Assembly: GCF_040629175.1 (NCBI RefSeq)
Contig: NZ_JBEXUX010000055.1
Span: 1-64,000 of the forward strand
Origin: Embleya sp040629175
GTDB taxonomy: Bacteria > Actinomycetota > Actinomycetes > Streptomycetales > Streptomycetaceae
Length of the DNA stretch: 64,000 bases
Reading direction: 5' to 3'
Below are positions 61,626 through 64,000 of this stretch, one piece after another (within the stretch, counting starts at the first letter, position 1; every line of letters begins with the position of its first letter). Both the position numbers and the translations under genes were made by a program. A model generated the notes under the pieces. The model ran no database searches. It had not been told where the DNA came from and worked only from the letters and a program-made list of their open reading frames with translations.

Positions 61626-62012
61626 GGCGGCGGCATCTCCTTGATGATCTTGGATCGAGGAACCGGTCAGGACGACCGGGGACAGCGTACTCAGCCCGGG
61701 CGGACGACTTGTACGCGGCTCACCGCGCCGACACTCGGCTTCGATCGGGTCGCGACGGGGTGCCGATCTCGAACGTGGGATCGGCACTGATGGGGCCCCA
61801 GTGACATATGGGTCGCCCGAGAGCGCTCGGCTCGCGACCGGGAGGAGCTGTTTGTCCTATTTGTTCGAGTCCTGCGGGTGTGGGGTTCCCTGTCCCAGCA
61901 CGGCCACTGGCCCGTTGTCAAGCCCCGACTAAGGCTCTGACCTGCGCAAACGTCATTCAGTAGGGGCGTGTCCCGTGTTACCCTAGAAAGCCACGGAAGG
62001 GGTACCTGTCAC
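61626..62012. other. Divergent intergenic region lipoprotein / carD
   Basis: 387 bases with both promoters. TTACCCTAGAAAG about 25-37 bases upstream of carD could include its -10 (TACCCT or TAGAAA), but no -35 of matching quality is visible. No open frame with coding-like third positions. Confidence 0.4.
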
Positions 62013-62495
62013 ATGACGTTCAAGGTTGGCGACACCGTGGTCTACCCCCATCACGGGGCCGCGCTGATCGAGGCGATCGAGCAGCGCACGATCAAGGGTG
62101 TGGACAAGACCTATCTGGTGTTGAAGGTCGCCCAGGGTGATTTGACCGTCCGCGTGCCTGCGGACAATGCGGAATTCGTCGGTGTTCGGGACGTGGTGGG
62201 CCAGGAAGGGCTCGACCGCGTCTTCGAGGTGCTGCGCGCTCCGCACACCGAGGAACCGACGAACTGGTCACGACGTTACAAGGCGAACTTGGAAAAGCTC
62301 GCTTCCGGTGACGTTATCAAGGTCGCGGAGGTCGTGCGCGATCTATGGCGCCGCGAGCGTGACCGCGGCCTGTCGGCAGGCGAAAAGCGCATGCTGGCAA
62401 AGGCTCGGCAGATCTTGGTGAGCGAGTTGGCGCTCGCCGAGAACACGAACGAGGACAAGGCCGAGGCCATCCTCGACGAGGTTCTGGCCTCCTGA
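62013..62495 (+). CDS. carD: RNA polymerase-binding regulator CarD
   Basis: A 160-residue CarD/CdnL. N-terminal Tudor-like polymerase-interaction domain about 1-55 (FKVGDTVVYPHHGAALIEAI), then a helical DNA-contact domain with NWSRRYKANLEKLASGD and VVRDLWRRERDRGLSAGEKR; the Trp in the RRERD region wedges into the promoter bubble. It stabilises open complexes at most promoters. GGAAGGGG upstream of the ATG. Followed by ispD, as in most actinobacteria. Confidence 0.95.
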   Translation: MTFKVGDTVVYPHHGAALIEAIEQRTIKGVDKTYLVLKVAQGDLTVRVPADNAEFVGVRDVVGQEGLDRVFEVLRAPHTEEPTNWSRRYKANLEKLASGDVIKVAEVVRDLWRRERDRGLSAGEKRMLAKARQILVSELALAENTNEDKAEAILDEVLAS

Positions 62496-62588
62496 GCCGT
62501 AGGATCCGCCCGTCGGTGACGGACGGATCCGCCGGTGCGGTGTCGGCGCCACATGGCGTCGGCGCCCGGGTGGTTTGAGGGGACTTCG

Positions 62589-63356
62589 TTGAACGCTGCG
62601 GTCCTTGTGCCCGCTGCAGGGCGTGGTGAACGGCTGGGTCCCGGTGCGCCCAAGGCGTTGCGTGAGCTTGGGGACATCCCGATGCTGGTGCACGCCGTCC
62701 GGTCGCTGTTGGCCGCCCGCGGGGTAACCGCGGTCGTGGTCGCCGCACCGCCGGACGGTGTCGCCGGTGTCCGGGATCTTTTGCGTGCGCATTTGCCCGC
62801 ACAATCACCCGTTCGGGTGGTCGCGGGCGGTGCGACACGCCAGGAATCGGTGCGATTGGCGCTGGCCGCCGTGTCGCCCGATCACGACGTCGTGCTCGTG
62901 CACGACGCCGCGCGGCCGTTCGTGCCGGCCCGGGTGGTGGAGGCGGTGATCGCCGCCGTCGCCGAGGGGGCCGACGCGGTGGTGCCCGCGTTGCCCGTGG
63001 TGGACACGGTCAAAGAGGTTTCCTCGGTCGAGGGTGCGGAGACGGTGGTCCGCACGGTCGACCGGTCGCTGCTGCGCGCCGTACAGACCCCGCAGGGCTT
63101 TCGACGGGCCGTGTTGGTGCGCGCGCACGCCGAGGCCGGCGGGTTCGGTGGCGAGGGCGCGACCGACGACGCGGGCATGGTCGAGCGCCTCGGCGGCACG
63201 GTCGTGGTGGTGCCCGGATCCGAAGAGGCGTTCAAGGTGACCCGCCCGTTCGATCTGCTGCTCGCCGGTGCGCTGTTGGCACGTCGTGCGGAAGCGGCGG
63301 AGTCGGCGGGGTCGGCGAGCGGCGCGGAGAGTACGGAGATCGACGTTGTCCGGTGA
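62589..63356 (+). CDS. ispD: 2-C-methyl-D-erythritol 4-phosphate cytidylyltransferase
   Basis: A 255-residue enzyme from a TTG with GAGGGG about 7 bases upstream. VLVPAAGRGERLGPGAPKAL gives the CTP-binding glycine-rich loop, VLVHDAARPFV and QTPQGFRR the IspD signatures. It makes CDP-ME in the MEP isoprenoid pathway. An ATG at 62553 would add 12 residues. Overlaps ispF by 11 bases. Confidence 0.93.
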   Translation: MNAAVLVPAAGRGERLGPGAPKALRELGDIPMLVHAVRSLLAARGVTAVVVAAPPDGVAGVRDLLRAHLPAQSPVRVVAGGATRQESVRLALAAVSPDHDVVLVHDAARPFVPARVVEAVIAAVAEGADAVVPALPVVDTVKEVSSVEGAETVVRTVDRSLLRAVQTPQGFRRAVLVRAHAEAGGFGGEGATDDAGMVERLGGTVVVVPGSEEAFKVTRPFDLLLAGALLARRAEAAESAGSASGAESTEIDVVR

Positions 63357-63849
63357 ACACACACCCCCGGTCGTGCTGCCCCGCACCGGGATCGGGGTGG
63401 ACGTGCACGCCTTCGCGGAGGGCCGCGAGTTGTGGGTGGCCGGTCTGCACTGGCCCGGGGAAACCGGGCTGGCCGGACACTCGGACGCCGACGTGGCCGC
63501 GCACGCCGCGTGCGACGCGTTGTTCTCGGCGGCCGGAATCGGCGACCTGGGCGCGCACTTCGGCACTTCACGGCCGCAGTGGTCGGGGGCGTCCGGGGTG
63601 ACCCTGTTGACCGAGGCGGCGCGACTGGTGCGCGCGGCCGGGTTCGAGATCGGCAACGTCGCGGTGCAGGTGATCGGCGTGCGACCGAAGGTGGGCCGGC
63701 GTCGGGCCGAGGCCGAGGCCGCGCTGTCCGCCGCGGTCGGCGCGCCGGTATCGGTGTCGGGTACCACCACCGACGGGCTCGGGCTGACCGGGCGGGCCGA
63801 GGGAGTGGCCGCGATCGCCACCGCGTTGGTGGTGGCGACCGGGCGATGA
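63346..63849 (+). CDS. ispF: 2-C-methyl-D-erythritol 2,4-cyclodiphosphate synthase
   Basis: A 167-residue enzyme. GIGVDVHAF at about 15-23 and GHSDADVAAHAACDALFSA carry the zinc ligands (Asp, His, His) and VQVIGVRPKVGR, SGTTTDGLGLTGR the CDP-ME2P contacts. TTG start with GGAGA 6 bases upstream, overlapping ispD. It cyclises CDP-ME-2-phosphate to MEcPP in the MEP pathway. Confidence 0.93.
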   Translation: MSGEHTPPVVLPRTGIGVDVHAFAEGRELWVAGLHWPGETGLAGHSDADVAAHAACDALFSAAGIGDLGAHFGTSRPQWSGASGVTLLTEAARLVRAAGFEIGNVAVQVIGVRPKVGRRRAEAEAALSAAVGAPVSVSGTTTDGLGLTGRAEGVAAIATALVVATGR

Positions 63850-63900
63850 TCGTTGCCCGAAGCGAGGGATAACGGTGAACGCCACGCCGCCCCGACGCTC

Positions 63901-63906
63901 TAAGCT
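63901..63906 (+). promoter_or_regulatory. Putative -10 of leaderless cysS mRNA
   Basis: TAAGCT lies 7 bases before the GTG start, with no Shine-Dalgarno sequence. Confidence 0.5.
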
Positions 63907-63913
63907 TGCGCGT

Positions 63914-64000
63914 GTGAGCATGCGCCTGTACGACACCAGCACCCGCACGGTCCGGGACTTCGTGCCGCTTGTCGAGGGACAGGTCTCGATCTACTTGTGT
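63914..64000 (+). CDS. cysS: Cysteinyl-tRNA synthetase, N-terminus (partial)
   Basis: Only 29 codons are in the window: VSMRLYDTSTRTVRDFVPL, then VEGQVSIYLC, which is the start of CysRS; the next residues would be the GPTV zinc/ATP region. GTG at 63914 or ATG at 63920. The gene continues past the window end. Usual neighbour of ispF in actinobacteria. Confidence 0.88.
   Translation, partial: MSMRLYDTSTRTVRDFVPLVEGQVSIYLC

Overview
The window is high-GC actinobacterial DNA: nearly every codon ends in G or C, and GTG, TTG and one probable CTG start codon occur. Mycothiol genes (mshA, mshD), an RsiG/AmfC-type sporulation regulator, Nur, GlnR and CarD point to Streptomyces or a close relative in Streptomycetaceae. 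From about 22.7 kb to the end, the gene order (csoR, pit, pstBACS, Nudix, CHAD, ppk, mshD, LacI, glnR, moaD-like, rhodanese, DUF1416, dsrE, nur, ygfZ, dtd, rsiG, mshA, gpmA, phoR-phoP, carD, ispD-ispF, cysS) is, from memory, that of the conserved core of Streptomyces chromosomes. I saw no rRNA, tRNA, insertion sequence, prophage or CRISPR array.

Region 1 (1-9.8 kb) encodes sugar and glycan functions: galE, a GtrA-like flippase with its GtrB-like glycosyltransferase, family-2 and family-4 glycosyltransferases, a membrane-anchored PIG-L deacetylase fused to a repeat domain, and a DUF6056-like membrane protein. Region 2 (9.8-20.9 kb) looks like a wall-polymer locus. It has a 930-residue protein joining a family-2 glycosyltransferase to a CDP-glycerol glycerophosphotransferase domain. 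A tightly overlapping operon follows: CDP-alcohol phosphotransferase, LicC-like nucleotidyltransferase, glycerol-1-phosphate-dehydrogenase-like protein, second CDP-alcohol phosphotransferase, glycosyltransferase, TagG/TagH-like ABC exporter and a PAP2 phosphatase. Together they could make an activated polyol phosphate, assemble a phosphodiester polymer and export it. This is the most interesting block.

Region 3 (21-36 kb) covers metal and phosphate handling. A GntR regulator and a lipoprotein lead into csoR with its operator, then DUF47-pit, and convergently pstSCAB with PHO boxes. The polyphosphate operon ppk-CHAD-Nudix lies upstream of pstS; then come mshD and a LacI regulator. Region 4 (36-48.5 kb) has glnR, a MoaD-like protein, an ECF sigma/anti-sigma pair, a Cys-rich leader peptide before a sulfurtransferase, an SMR exporter with a structured leader, nur, ygfZ, dtd, rsiG, and an XRE-HbhA-DUF2516 trio resembling Mycobacterium Rv0474-Rv0476.

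Region 5 (48.5-64 kb) has a histidine kinase/response regulator/PP2C signalling operon, a MarR regulator, a macro-domain protein, an NlpC/P60 hydrolase, a methyltransferase, mshA behind a sequence matching the SigR promoter consensus, gpmA, an 8-cysteine metallothionein-like mini-protein, phoR-phoP, carD, ispD, ispF and the start of cysS. PhoP encoded here probably acts on the PHO boxes near pstS and ppk. Strong perfect hairpins mark most operon ends, and several genes appear to be transcribed as leaderless mRNAs.
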